A DNA stretch of 64,000 nucleotides from Lycorma delicatula (GCF_047948215.1 NC_134455.1:167940575-168004574); one strand, 5' to 3'. Counted from the stretch's first letter, positions 1 through 13,739 are shown. Numbers and translations are program-made. Notes: generated from the letters alone by a model not told the origin.

Positions 1-197
1 GCAGTCCGAATGATTAGATATTTCCTTAAATATCCGTTACCGGTCGACTATAGTAGTAGCCACCGGTCGTACTGTTTTACTTAATTCGTAAATTAGCACT
101 TATTACATTCCCTTAAAATCACCTTAATTTTTCTTGCATAATTTCACAAACTCTGATAGCGTCTTGTAGATTTTCTTTCCGACACCTAAATTCTAGT

Positions 198-219
198 GTT
201 ATTAGCTTTTGCTAATAAC
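198..219. repeat. Perfect 9-bp hairpin
   Basis: GTTATTAGC and its exact reverse complement GCTAATAAC are separated by TTTT. Function unknown. A stem of this length can occur by chance in A+T-rich DNA. Confidence 0.5.
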
Positions 220-3200
220 CGTTTCTACTATAGTATTGTGAGAAGGTTCTATGCAAGTGGTATTATAATAGCAATTATTAGTTTACGATAGCAAGTATTA
301 GATCTTACGAACTACGCGTGTTTTAAAACATTACCTCCTGTAAATATTTGCCTACACAAAATAAATTTTCTAGTTATAGTTTATTTCCCGACGTGGCTTT
401 ATGTCTTCGCTTGGATTTTAGTACATTACTTTACCGATCGATGTGGTTATATTTTTCGTAGATATCGAAAGAAGTAAAAAAAATGTACTTCGAACTGTCA
501 GCCTTTTTTTATTGTTTATGAACTTTTCAAGCAAGACTTAGATTAAAATTTTACAATAAATTCAAACGAATATAGCTCTAGTATAATTATTTTTTCGTTG
601 AACGTTATTAGACAGATTAGTAAACCGTTCGTGTAATTTTTCCTGGCGTAATCGCTGTAGAATTGTGTTTTGCTCTCTCGTATTACGTCTTAACGATTTC
701 ATTCTCGCTGTTAAAATCATTATGACATACATTATTTATTTACGACGTAGTTAGTGTTAGTGGGATTAACGATACACGTATTCATAGTACAGCAATTTTC
801 TTTGTTATATAATATACTCTTTTAAGTTCTTGGTAATGTCATCTCGGTGGGCGGATGGTGATAGTTACTTTCCTACCTTTTACACATTTTACCAGTCATC
901 AACCGCACTATTATCTACGTAAAATTGTACAGTTCTTTCATTATTGGATGTTGGATACAAGTAAAAAGATTCTCATTGCGATTATAGTTGATGATAGTAT
1001 CATTTTATATTTCCTGTTGATATTCTTTTTCTGAGTATTTCATTGCGATATTATTATATATTGCTATGAAGAAACGACGTATCGCATCAACATTCGCATT
1101 ACATTACTTCATTTATCTTAAGGATACTGCAGTTTTACTTGTAACTATCTTTGTTCCAATTTTTTTTAATCAATTTTTTCTTAATATCCTCTTTCGTTGA
1201 TTATAATTCGATTAAAGATTAAATTTCTTCTTTTCCTATAAAATAACTCGATGTAAATGTTTATAAATTGACAAAAGTACACATTAATTTCTTACAGTTT
1301 GTTTTAATTTCTTAGCGTATTTTTTACTTCTTGGAGCCTGACTTTTTGATGAAAAGGTTTTAAATTTGTAAAATTTAAGGTCATTATTATTATTGTTATT
1401 TTTTTTTTGCTATGATTTTTAAATTAGAATTAATTTTTGTTTAATTCTCAAAAAAGAAAAAATCTAACAATCATTTAACCCATTACATTTTATTCGTTTA
1501 TTGGTGTTTTTGTTTGTGTTTTTTTTTTCTACCTAGAGATAAAAGAGTAATATTTTTCCTGTGTATAAAATCTAACCTGCAGTATAATCCGCCACCAGAT
1601 TGTTAAAACAGTTCGTTCATTAAATTTCCTCATAAATCAATCATTTTTCATTGACGGATAGAAAACGGGTAATAAACTTGTTATTTATTTGATTTTGAAA
1701 TGGCAATTTGTGTAACTAACAATATACTAACTTTTCGTGCTGATGTGATGATATTTTGGCGAACCTGAATTGCTGCAAATAATTGACAGATTGTTTTAAA
1801 ATTTAATAAGTTTAATTTTTACAGTCTAGTTCTAGCGATTTCATTCTGTATTTGATTTATAAATATATGTAAATAAACTCGGAATATGTGTAAATAAATA
1901 AATAAATAGCAGTTTATAAAGTATTCTCTTTGTCGATGAAATATTGTACTTGAGAAAAATCTAATCGATTAATTTTTCGTTTGTTGGTCTTTTATTCGTA
2001 AATTTATTTAAAATGATTATTCGACCTGATAGTTAAAGAAAACCCTCGAATCACCGTTGTAAAAGAAAATATTTTTGCATTTATTTCATAATTAAAATAC
2101 GGTTAAAGTGAAAAGAAAATTTTAAGGCTGCTTGTTTTTTTAAAAAAAGTACGGTAATTATATTGCTTAATTATTTTAATAAAGTTGGAAACTTTCATGC
2201 CATTTTTTACTTTTTTCCTGTAAGACTTTTTACTCGATGGTGACTGCTGATGTTTAGAAAGATTTTAATTGATTTAAATGAATTTTATTTATAATGATGG
2301 TAGATTTAAAGAAATATTTGTTTTAAATTTTACGTTCCTGAGGCGGCATCTGAATAACTTTTATTCATCTTCATCTTTTGCTCCTTTTTTATATAATGAA
2401 TGGTAGAAGTTGAAGGTCAAAGTAATTCCTTGATGAAATTCTTCTTTGACGGAGGGAAGTTGCTTCTTCGCAGATTGACGAGTCGAGAAGAAATATTTCT
2501 ATTAAAACGAACGCTTTGCACTCGCCGGCATTCTTAATATATTTTATTACAGTTTTTCTTTTATGGATGAAGAAACATCGAATAAAGTATGTATTATAAA
2601 CCTTCACCCTCTCCTCTTTATTGTATGGTAATTAAAAATAGATATTTAAAAGAGAACAATATGTAATGTGTGTAACTTAGTACGAGGATATGGTAAATGT
2701 TTTATTGGTCTGGTTTGCTTCTACACTTTGGTTCCTTGCGCATATCAATTACTAGTAAAGCAGTTGTTAATTTTTGTATGATTACTCAAGCGATTATTTT
2801 TCTTCCTTACAGCCTAATATAGTGGTGTTCTTTTTATTTCTAAGTGAAAGATTTAAAAAACAAATAATTTTCTAGGTATTCCAAGAATGTACTGATCTAT
2901 TTAAAAAAAAAAAAAAAAACTTTATAATATGGAAATGTAAGTTCAGGATTTAATTTCGTAGCCCTCTTTTTGAATAAGTTTTCCTCGAATTATTTTACTG
3001 GTAATGATGTACGAATGTTTGTTTTTCCATTAATAAAAGTAAAAACAGATTTAACGGTTCGATTATATCTTGAAAATCGCAAAATATGCGTTCAACACAT
3101 GCTCTATGTACTATGGTTACTTGGATAAACCATATCTTCTCGCATTTCTATTATCCTATTTGCTGATAACTTGTCTTTCCCGTTCTTTCAAAATATTGTC

Positions 3201-3329
3201 ATCTTTTGTGTTCGTTTATTGATGACTGGAAATATATTATCATTATGACTGGAAATGATATTTTCACGTTTATTTATTACTTTTTTTTATTAACTCTTAG
3301 TTTGATTGTTGGCGCATTATTACAACTAA

Positions 3330-3710
3330 GAGATCAGTTATCTTTCGATGCGACCGGCATCGGCGACAGCCTCCTCGATAGTCGTTAATGCTCTTCCATT
3401 ATGGTTATTAGAAAGCGAACTAAACTAGAGTCTACACCGGAGGGTTCACCGATATTATCACACCCTTGAAACACTGTTCTGTTCTCGTTATCGAATTCGT
3501 TATATCTCTGAGATTGTCATCGCATTCCGTCGGACCAGAGGGAACCCATACGGGTACTTGAGAACATCCCTTCCTTTCGGTTATTCAGTAATAAACTACC
3601 ATTCATTGTCCGTAGTAGCTGTCGGTGGGACGTTCTCATCCGATCATTGTTCGGCATTTAAACGGCAATATTCCTTTTATCCTTTGTCTTCTCCCCTTGA
3701 GGAACAGTAC
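3330..3710. other. Balanced-composition island, possible conserved non-coding DNA
   Basis: Base composition is visibly richer in G+C than both flanks and free of homopolymer runs, with many mixed-sequence words. No reading frame stays open long enough to suggest an exon, and no transposon motif was recognised. It could be regulatory DNA or an old unrecognised repeat. Confidence 0.25.
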
Positions 3711-4643
3711 CATATATTTTTATAGAACACACCCACTGAAATGTTCATGTACTTCTTCGACTGTTATTTAAGCGTTTTATATACTTAGTATTAAAAACGT
3801 TTTCGCAATAATATCACACAGGTAATTTACGTTTACTTTTCTAATAGAAATAAATCCTGATGGTAAAAAATTCCTCCCAGATTTTTTATTTATAACATTC
3901 TTGAAGTAAATTAATTACAGTTAGAGTCAGCTCAGAAACAGAGACAGCTCAGAGCTCACAAAATTGTCATTTACAATATTTTTAACCACGAATTATTATT
4001 TTAGAAAGAGAGAGAGAGAGAGAGCATTTTAGCACAGGATGTTTTATAAATATACACTTTTTAAGTGTATTTAAAAAAAAAATTCAGGACGGAAATAGTT
4101 TTATGAAATACAACAAAAGAGTAGGAACATTTTTTAAATTTTACTAGAAACTTTTTTTTTACAAATTTTCATTGCGATGGAAATCAAATGATAAAAATAA
4201 TTTTCAACTTTATTTTTCATATACCTGTATATTTTTAAACAGTACCGAAATATCAGATAGTTTGAGTAAACATTTTTTCGTGGTAAGACTTTCGTGAGAA
4301 GACTTTTGAGTCCTTATCGCAGTTATAATTATTAATACACCAGCTACTCTTAAAAATAAATGTATAAATCTGTCCCTTTTTGTAAAATCACTTTAATTTT
4401 TTTTTCTAAACGAGTCGTAAAGTTGAGTTTATAAAGAAACAAAACAGTTTGATTCTTTAAAAAGTAAAATTTCTGTTCAGATATACCAAAATATTGACGT
4501 TTGACATGATTTAACTACATTTTATTATTTATTAAATTACTGAGTTTTATTATATTAGTAAGGTTGTAGGTGAAAAAGACATTTTCAACGCTTGAAAGGA
4601 TTTTAATTTTAAACTCTATGCACTTAAGAAAGCTTATAAATTA

Positions 4644-4647
<4 letters not shown>

Positions 4648-4724
<77 letters not shown>
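4648..4724. repeat. (TA)n microsatellite
   Basis: Uninterrupted alternating TA for about 77 bases. Confidence 0.97.
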
Positions 4725-4726
<2 letters not shown>

Positions 4727-6995
4727 CTGAATTTTGGTTCAATAATTAATTGCTCACAAAGTATTTCCTAAATTATATGAGAACTAAAATTTATATGAGA
4801 TTATTATATGTTATTATTTCCAAGGGAAAAATTTATAATTGCGTGAAAACTAGTTTACAATTTTCTTTTTATAACATTAATATCATTACTGAGTTAAAAT
4901 CTTAATTTCGATACACCGCCGGGCTTGATTTCCCCCTAAGGTCTGGAAAATTATAACGACTTAACCCGACGTATTCTAACAACCTTCGTAACTTAAATGT
5001 AATAAATAAATAAAAAAAGTTAAAATCTTTTGCCACTTTATTTTTGCTCCTGTGCACTCTTGTGCAAATTAACATTTATGTATTTTTTTAAAATGCATGC
5101 TTCGGATACGCGGCGTATCATCGCTTGGAGCAGGAAGATGATACAGAGCAAATGTAGATGTACCTTATCATATCGCATATTTGACGTTTTATGTTGCTCA
5201 GCATATTTTTATTTTCATAAAGTATTGTAGCTTCTTTGCGTGAACTGATGATGATTGTGATAAAAAGTGTAATGTCGCGCTACTTTTTATTTTATTCGGT
5301 TTATGATTATTGTAATACTACGTGCAGAGTTACTTTAATGGATAAATTTAATTTATGAGTAAGTTTTTAGTAATGTCACGTACATTTGCTTAGCTTAGTA
5401 CTTTGCGTGTTTACGCATACTTACATTATATAGACGGTGGGTTATAGCAACTGAATGCTTTTCTACCCATCAGTTGCAACTTCAGCTATTTTATTAACTC
5501 ATGTTTCATTGTTATACAGCTGCCAGCTGCAAGATTTTTTTTCATATAATTATAGTTGGTAGGTAGGTAATCCCTGTAGTATGTACATTAATTGTGTGTT
5601 ATGGTCATTTTATATCTCCTTCGTTTTATTATAAATGAATTAAAATCAGTAAAGCTCCTATTATGTCGTTATCTAACTATTTTTTTTTCATTCAATATGT
5701 ATATATATATATTATTTATTACTGTCTTGAAATTTAGAATTATCGGCGTTTAAAAAAAAAAAAATTAGGAAAAAATTTTTATTTTTTTGAGGCGTAGTTT
5801 GAGATGCCTACGATTTACCCCAAAAATTGGAAAAAAATTTCTTCGTAGAGGTTAATAAAGACCATGCAAATTTATCCATCTCGGTCTTCAAGTATTCTTT
5901 TAATACTAATATTAGTGCTCAGCACTGTTAGGTTCAAACAACGCTTTGCGAATGAGATTAGTCATTATCATTTACAAGGGGGGAAAAAAATATATATATT
6001 ATATTTCTATTATTCTCATACCTGTCTACTCCGTGATTTTTAGTAATCTGTCTTAAGTATTCAAGGTAGCATTTATGTAGCCAAAGGATATTGTGACCGA
6101 ACTCATGTACCTACAAATTTTAATTTTGGGCTCCAATTACATTTCTTGTGTACTTTTTCAAATTAGCTTGTTCCGAAAAAATGCAATATTTCATTTAATC
6201 TCGGGATCAGATATAAATCTTAGTTTGAAAGAATGATTATACCTTGCATTTTGCAGTTGTTTTACCGCTACAATCTGAAGAACGTAAAAAAATTTTGCTT
6301 TCTCATCTGCATCACAAATATATATAAAATAATTCTTTTTCATCTAATGCCAATAATAATATCATAATAATTTACTAATTACTAGAAAAAGTAAACGGTG
6401 TAAAATTTTTTTCTAAATATTTTGCTACTTTTAAACCATCGAATTCCTTGAATTTATTTAAATTTTCATGGAATTTTAACAAATCAAATTCTTTTTTAGA
6501 TCTTTTTGTAAATTTTTATTCATTTTTGTGGTGAATAAGAAAGTGAATACGACAAACTGGGACCTCCTGGAATATTCAGTTCCAAGTTTATTTAGTACGG
6601 ATCGCATAAGGTACCCGGGCCACCACCCGTCCGTAAACGGGAAGTGTGCTTGCGGTTGTTACATCCTAATATAAGTTGACTATGGTTATCGCCAATCCTC
6701 AAGTAAGTTGCTGGAGACTCAGTCGTGTGCATATGCAAAATTTCTATTACTATTACTTCCCATCGATCACTAAAGAAATGGTAATGTTTGGTCCGTTGCT
6801 CTATACTTTTTAAGTATCGTGTTTATATTTAACTTAAATGCCTGAGGATGTCATTAATTTTCTATTAAAATCGTTCATGTAAGAAATAAAATAGCAGTAG
6901 TATAAATAACTTGTTTCGTTTACTGTTTTTGTATAAATCGTATTAAAAACAAAATTTTCAACTTCCTGTCAATGTAATGTAAGTTAATTTATATT
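4725..6995. other. A+T-rich DNA, no gene seen
   Basis: Nothing coding was recognised. A more balanced block lies at about 6590-6740. Short (TA)n runs occur near 5698-5711 and 5991-5999. Confidence 0.55.
6590..6740. other. Balanced-composition island
   Basis: A compact block with GGTACCCGGGCC, a small hairpin CCCGT-CCGTAA-ACGGG and a CATATGCAAA word (octamer-like) at about 6729-6738. It stands out from very A+T-rich flanks. It is possibly conserved regulatory DNA. There is no coding signal. Confidence 0.25.
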
Positions 6996-7589
6996 AGGCT
7001 GACTATTGAAAACCCACTGGATTGGTCTAGTGCAGGTATGGCCAACATACGTCCCGCGGGTCGGGTGCGGCCCGCGAATAATGTTTCAATATTAACTTTT
7101 TTTTATAAGTAATTGAATAATGAAAAATACGGAAATTTAAAAATCTTAATACGTCACATTAGTTTTTTTTGTTAATTTGTTGTACTAATTTACATTTATT
7201 CACAAACATCGTTTTTGAATTTAACATTTAATTTTTAGTATTTCGTTCGACCCGTGAAAAAAGTTTTCTTTCCAATTCCGCCCGGAGGCAAAAACTGTTG
7301 GCCACGCTTGTTCTAGTGGTAAACGCGTCTTCACAAATCAGCTGATTTCGAAGTCGAGAGTTCTAAGTTTCAGATCCTAGTAAAGGTAGTTATTTTTATA
7401 CGGATTTGAATACTAGATTGTGGATACCTGAGTTCTTGGGTGGCACACATCTCAGAAATGGTCGACCTGAGACTGTACAAGACTTCACTTCATTTACACT
7501 AATGCATATCAACCTCACTCATCTGCTGAAGTAATACTGACGGTGGTTCCGGAGATTAAACAGAAAAAGAAAAGGCTGACTGTTGAAAA
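6996..7589 (+). mobile_element. tRNA-like SINE (copy 1) interrupted by a hAT MITE
   Basis: The body aligns along its length with the copy at 33502-33795, sharing AACGCGTCTT, ATCAGCTGATTT, GAAGTCGAGAGTT and the tail AAACAG followed by an A-rich end. A 17-bp target duplication flanks it: AGGCTGACTATTGAAAA at 6996-7012 and AGGCTGACTGTTGAAAA at 7573-7589, differing at one base. The tRNA-like head has an A-box-like TTGGTCTAGTGG, now split by the hAT insertion at 7033-7310, and a decayed B box around 7367-7377. Without the insertion the SINE would be about 274 bp. SINEs are transcribed by RNA polymerase III and mobilised by a LINE partner. This copy cannot be competent with its A box broken. Confidence 0.85.
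7033..7310. mobile_element. hAT-type MITE nested in the SINE
   Basis: The element is 278 bp with imperfect terminal inverted repeats: the left end reads CAGGTATGGCCAACA and the right end, reverse complemented, reads CAAGCGTGGCCAACA. The 8-bp flanks are GTCTAGTG (7025-7032) and TTCTAGTG (7311-7318), a target duplication with one mismatch and the size expected for hAT transposases. The sub-terminal sequence is rich in CCCGCGG/GGGCGG, as in many hAT ends of the 'GGCCAAC' kind. No transposase is encoded, so it is non-autonomous. Confidence 0.85.
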
Positions 7590-9396
7590 CCAAAAATTAA
7601 GACAGTCTGTAATTAAAATAACAGTTAAATATTGTATGTATTGCATTACTTTATTTTTAACGAGATGTTTGCTTATATTAAGCTAATATTCTCTCACTGT
7701 CCTCCCCTAATTTGGTCGTGTTTTTTATTTCAGATATCCAAGTATCGGCCATTTTTTCAATTAAAAGCTATTTTAGGAAATGTTATTTTTAAAAATAAAG
7801 ACCGGTTTTCATAATTCTAATTAGAAAATGTAAAAAGTAATTAAAATAACTGTTATTACAAGACTAAAGTGGTATTTGTAGGAAAAATTTTTAAAATAAT
7901 AGTACTTTATTAATACTTAAAAAATATTGTTAAAATATAGACATATTGCAGAACGCTCCTCATAGGTATGAGAGGCTTATGATTTTTTTGCATGTGGATT
8001 TATCCATTGCTGGCGCGAAATGTTTTATCTGATTTTTATTTACTTATCTGAATTTCATCTACTACATATTAGTGATTGTTTTTCATTACTATTTACATTT
8101 TTTTACTCGGATTACCAATATGAATTAAGGTATTTAAAACTTAAAATATAACCGTTCCTGACTGAAATAGCTGTCTTGTGTATGAAAAAACGAGCGGGAC
8201 CTGGAAAAAGCCCAGATTGGGCGAGTCTATGAGAAAAGGTTATTAATTTACTTTTCTATTAATTAATGTACGCGTGGTTCTTTCATTTACTCGAACAGGT
8301 TGAAGTCGAGCTTAAAGAAAAATTTTTTTTAATGTAATTCCTTAGGTAAAGGGACAAGAGATAGGGAGTAAAATAAGACTATCCTAGATATATTTTTACA
8401 GTTATTATAAAGCGAGTTGTTTAGTTTCAAACTTATCCGCAAAGAGCTCAGAAGAGGTTACAAATTAACATTCGAATTTTTTTTAATCGTACTCGCTTTT
8501 AAAACTTGTTCCTTGCATTTCTCTGTGATTTTAGTTGTACGTTAATTAATAATTACTATTCCTTTCGTTCAAGAAAAGTATTAATTTAATAAATTAATAA
8601 CGAAAAAAATTATAATGGATTAATTTTTAAATAACTATATTTGTCTGTAAAATATTAATATTATAACTTAAATAGCAGAACTTTACATTTTATTTGACAC
8701 AAATACGTACATATGAAATAAAGAAAGTTTTTTCCATTGTTTCATTATATTTGAAACAGTACGTACCACATGATTTCAAAGATTACCTTTTTAAAATTTA
8801 GACGAAAAATCGGGTAGTTTTACGAACATTCTTAAAATATATGTAATGATTCTTATAAAGTGTATTTTACATAAGTAAATTTAGAAAAGAAAGTGATTTA
8901 AATCAAGGCTTTTGATACTTTTTATGAATTCGTATTGATGAGGTGCTTTCTTTTAAATTCGGATCCCTTTATCTTGAGTAATTGACAAAAGTTGATTTGA
9001 TGTCGGTCGATAGGATTAGGCATTGTTTTGCCGATCTGCCACTAACACTAGTCGACAAATAAACTGTTTTTCTTGTATCTGGAATCGTACATAGTGAGTT
9101 TAGCTAATTTTCGAGTGCTGAATTCAAAACTGTTATCAGAATTTGTGAAATGCGTCTCGTCTTTTAGGTACATATGATTTATTTACCGATGAATATATTA
9201 TCACTGTGAAATCAATATTAAAAAAAAAAAATTATTTGTGTGTATATTCATTTAAAATTTGTTTAAATCAACTAAATTTTTAATTATTGAAATACATTAA
9301 TGCAATTTTAAAATAACTTTCTAAAAGCATAAATAATTGGAAATGTCTTTAAAATAACAGTTTCTAAAAGTTTAAATCATTGGAATTGTCTTACCT
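7590..9396. other. A+T-rich DNA, no gene seen
   Basis: No element or exon was recognised. The 60-codon open frame at 7632-7814 is low-complexity noise. Confidence 0.55.
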
Positions 9397-11039
9397 TTAA
9401 TTTTTAAAATATGTCGACAAACTTTTACGCTTGTACGATGTTTGATCAGTTTCTCTAAACATAAACCAACAATAGTCTCCCATCATTCCAGGATTATATC
9501 TTCTTTCATACCGATGTTTCACGGTCAGAATATCGTGATGGAAATGCTTTCCATCGCTGACAGACCCCAAATTTTCGGGCAAAAAGTCAAAGTAGGAGTG
9601 TATGAAATGAATTTTTAAAGATATCCTACAACCTAAATGTTCGTAGTTTTTACAGCTTATTAACCAAAAAAACATAGTTTTCATCTTTTCTGTTGCCTAA
9701 AAACCACGAACAACGTCTTTGAAGGACTTGCTACTAGTTCACATCGCTAACTTTATCGTCAAATGTTGAGTCCTTAGGCAGTTTCTCGATTTGCGGACCG
9801 ACAAATATATCCTCCTTGAGCTTACCATCACTCAATTTAGGATGACCTATTTTTAAATGATTAAATGCTGGTCCATCTTTGTCTAGCGCCTTTACAGAAG
9901 TTTTCATGACTCCGAGTTTTATGTGAAGTGGCGACAGTGTGATTAATTCTCAATTAATGATAAATGCTGTACATTGTTTCACTGCCCACAAAGTTCTACC
10001 GCAATTGCCAGTTCTTTACTTGTAATGACTTTTTGTATCATGACTATCCCAAAGACAAAGAAAACAACAATATTTCGTAAACCCCCTTGTAAACCAAGAA
10101 GTAATGCATCAGATTTCAGATCACTGCAAACTTCCTACACATGCTGTTTGTATTTTATTGCTTTTATATTGATGGCATAGTTTCATACGATTCTGCATGA
10201 CCTAATGGAATGGATAGCTATTTGTTATCATTGTGCAATAAAACTACTTTCATGCTAACTTTGGAAGAGTCAGTAAAAATACGCCATTCTTCAGTAATAT
10301 ACTGAATTTCAAGCTCTTTCATCAGTACAAACGCCCAGTGAATTTTTCATAGTAAAATAAGTTCTTAGTAAAGAGTTTTATTTCGTGTTCCAAACGTAGT
10401 AACTTTTGTTTTTTCGCTAAAAGATTCCACTTTTGTAGTTTAGACCCCAGAAGTTTTCAGCTTGCTGCTTTGATAACTTTGTGTTGCGAACTAAATCGTT
10501 AAATTCATGCTGTCGAATTGAACGAGGAAATTTCTCATCAGATACGGGAAGAAATTCTTCAACCACTCTATCATCTACTTCATTTTCAGATTGTTCTTCT
10601 AACAGTGTCGTATTAGGTGGTGGTACAGGTACTTTATACAGGTACCGACTTTAGAGCTGAGGATACATCTGCATATTTTACGAACTTTGTATTTTTGAAT
10701 GAAACTCCAAATATATTTGTCCTACAAAAGTAGCGGTCGGTATGAAGTAGTCCTTAGGTAGTAGTCGTTAGGACGCCAAACCATCGGTACAGTAACGGCA
10801 TGGCTCGTCGTTTTCCTTTCAACTATTCAGTTAAGAGTTACTGAGGACGATGTGCAAATAACATAAGGCGCCCAGATTTTATCTTGATTCCCAGTGTACA
10901 AATAAATTAAATTTATAAGCTGTTTTTATAAATTCGAAAATAGTCTTTCTTTTGAGATTTAGGCGTAAATTTACCACAGATATAAAAAATAAAAATCGTT
11001 TGGATGATTTGAATATCCACGAACCTTTGTAGAATCCAT
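9397..11039 (-). pseudogene. Decayed copy of a multicopy, intronless arthropod 'uncharacterized protein' family
   Basis: Read on the minus strand from an ATG at 11037-11039, fragments of one protein appear in the right order although stops and frameshifts interrupt them. They are FYICGKFTPKSQKK (about 10950-10990), GNQDKIWAPYVICTSC (about 10845-10895), KGKRRAMPL, NDLVRNTKLSKQQAENF (about 10460-10510), KVVLLHN (about 10240), CSDLKSDALLLGLQGG (about 10080-10130), SPLHIKLGVMKTSVKALDK (about 9875-9935) and FVGPQIEKL. The last is a 95-codon open frame (9397-9684) containing LPENLGSVSD, PGMMGDYCW and FRETDQTSYKRKS. I recognise this order from uncharacterized proteins that occur in many near-identical genomic copies in arthropods (aphids, spiders and others). 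Their biochemical role is unknown to me, and the multicopy pattern suggests a mobile element (inference). The whole length is present without introns, so this is a dead full-length copy. No poly(A) tail, inverted repeat or target duplication was found. Confidence 0.8.
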
Positions 11040-13151
11040 GTTGTAGTAAATAAAAACGAGAAATATTACTTTTTTATTATAAAGAACTGATGAAAATATG
11101 TCAAACACAACACACATTGTAGACAAGTGAAGCTAGACTGAATAAGATTTTAAGCTCTGAAGTAGGCAGCAACAGATGTCTGTATGATGTCAGAGACATG
11201 TTTGTACATGTCTACTTCTCATTACAGTAATATATTTAGTTTTCTTTATTAAGCACGAATGCATATTTGAAAGAAAAATAAAGTAAAATATAGAAACTAT
11301 TCTTAATTGTAACTAGTAGTTGATCAAAATGAGTTTATTATAAAAAATGTTTACAAATTTACGATTTTCGTAAAACCTTTACACGTAACACAATTCAATA
11401 GCATATTTGAAATCAGCACCCAAATTACAGTGAGAAAAGTTGTGTAACATGTTAGATACAAATTTTATGTTGATTAGTGTAATTTAAAATGATAATTCTG
11501 AAAGATTTGGTTTATTTATTATTTTTACGTAATTTCAATTTCATTTATAGTTTTAATATCTACTGTGTTGTTGCAAAATGATATAAAATTTATCTATCTT
11601 GTACGTAGAGGATTTATAATCAGTATAATTGTCTTGTAATCGATAGTTATTATTACTTCTGTACAACGACTTGTCTTGTTATTGATAAATTAATGATAAC
11701 GTCTTATTTTAGACGCTATTTAATTACATTAACTTTTAACCAGACATTAACCTAATAATGAGCGTGAGAGTAAATTCTTTTATCAAACCCTTAATAAATT
11801 AACATTTTCTTCTATTTGTACTAGCTAAGAAATCTTGAGTTCATGCAGTTAGTTTTTAATTTTAATTATCTCTGTATTTTTTTATTTTTTTCATGTTGAT
11901 GATTGACGTAGATATGTATTGTTTTAATATATTTATTTTTCAAAAAACCTAAGTAGATTTTTTCTTAATAGCACATTACAGTACTGTAAATTAAAAAAAA
12001 ATACACTTTTAATTATATTTTTAAATTTTAAAAGAATGAAGAAGCTTCGTTCTGATCACACGCGGCCTTTTGACATTTCATCTGTTTGTAAATTCCAGGA
12101 TTTATTTAGTAAATTTTAACCAGTCTCGAAGAAATCTTGCCTAAAGTTACTTAGAATGGATTGACGTTTATTTAACAATTTTTTTTACCTCTCATTAATT
12201 GATAATTTTTTTAAGGGCAATATCCATCTACCATCAGTTGAAATCGGTTGCTTACGTTAAAAGCTAAGTTAACATTTCTTACAAGGAAATATTTACGCTT
12301 GAACTGAACAATTTACTATCATTTTATAGGCGCTATTAATATGAAATAAAGACTTTTCTTTATTTGCGATATTTATTTCTTATTTTACAATGAAAATACT
12401 TATTTGAAAATAATTAAGTACGAGTATTTTTAATGGCCACGATCCTTGCATGACATTATTTTGTTTTTTACACCGTAACTAACTGTTAAGTACTATCCGT
12501 CCACAAACACGATAAATAATTGTTTTTAATTCGGAAACCTTTTTTTTCACAGCGGTTATTGATTTTGAAGATATTTTTCAAGGAAATATGTCGTACTTAC
12601 ATTACCTTATTAAGGTTTCTGGAGATAGCATCCAATTTATTTTTATTGTTTTACAAAAATGAGTTTTTGAAAATTTTTACTGTGTATACATATAGAATCG
12701 ATGTTTTAATTATTTAAAAATGAATATACAGTATTTTTAAACGGTGTAATTGTTCATTTACACAACCATTTGCTTTAGACGGTTGTGCTTTACCGTGTTT
12801 TAAATTTTGAACTAGTGCATTTCGGATACAATTTCTGACGAAGCGTCGGACCAAACCGTGTTTATCCGTAAATATTTCAACGCAACTCTAAACAAATTTA
12901 TTTTGTTTATCAAACAAGTATGTTTCTTAATCATTTTTATGCATTGAAAAATAAAAATACTAGTTTAAACTTCGAAATTTTTTGGCTCGACTGTGTTTAC
13001 GTGCGCCAAAATTTATTTTACTCAGTTCCTAAATACTAGTTTCAAGATTATTTTATGAAATATTTTTTTTTTTTTTTTTGAAAATAAAGTAATGAAAGTT
13101 TAACAGGATGACGAAAATATTTAGTTTTCTGTATCGTAATGAGAAAAAGAA

Positions 13152-13182
13152 TGTGTGTGTGTGTGTGCGCGCGCGCGCGCGC
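13152..13182. repeat. (TG)n followed by (GC)n
   Basis: Alternating purine-pyrimidine tract in which TG repeats switch to CG repeats. Such tracts can adopt the Z-DNA form. Confidence 0.95.
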
Positions 13183-13739
13183 AAGACTATTACGTTAATT
13201 TTCTCATTTATAAACATAACAGTTTATTTTTCTGAATTACGTTTTGATTAATCAAATTAAATTAAGTAATTTTATAGTCTACTAACGATAACAGATTTTT
13301 CGACTTGTTGAAGTATGAAATTAATTATTCTGGTTATGAAATGAAATATTATTGTACAGTTTCATTTGTTTAAATGAAATAAAGTGCAGTTTAATTAAAT
13401 GTTCTTTATACTTCAAACTAATTCATCTAACCTAAAACCATCCACTGACTATCACTGTACGGTTTATTCAACTAAATGTGAAATAAATTACTGGAAAAAT
13501 CCTAATTATGAATTATTAACTCGTTTAATATCGTACATTTTTTAATAATTTGCCTCAGTATTACCGGTAGGTCTATAAAATCTGTAGAATAAATTAGGAA
13601 CCGACTTGTATTAATTAGTTTTTCTTTCAAATTTGTATAATTATTGTTAAAATTTATTTTGATCTGAATAACTTAATTTCATGGTGGTTAGTTTTTGCAT
13701 AAGCTGGATTCGTTCTTTGCTGTTCGTTCCTTTCTGTTT

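Larger units (their letters stand above)
1..4647. other. A+T-rich DNA, no gene seen
   Basis: No coding pattern was recognised on either strand; the open frames here (60-72 codons) have low-complexity Phe/Ile/Tyr-rich translations typical of A+T-rich noise. The stretch holds a perfect hairpin at 198-219, several homopolymer runs, a more balanced-composition block at about 3330-3710 and a short (AG)n run at 4007-4024. Confidence 0.6.
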
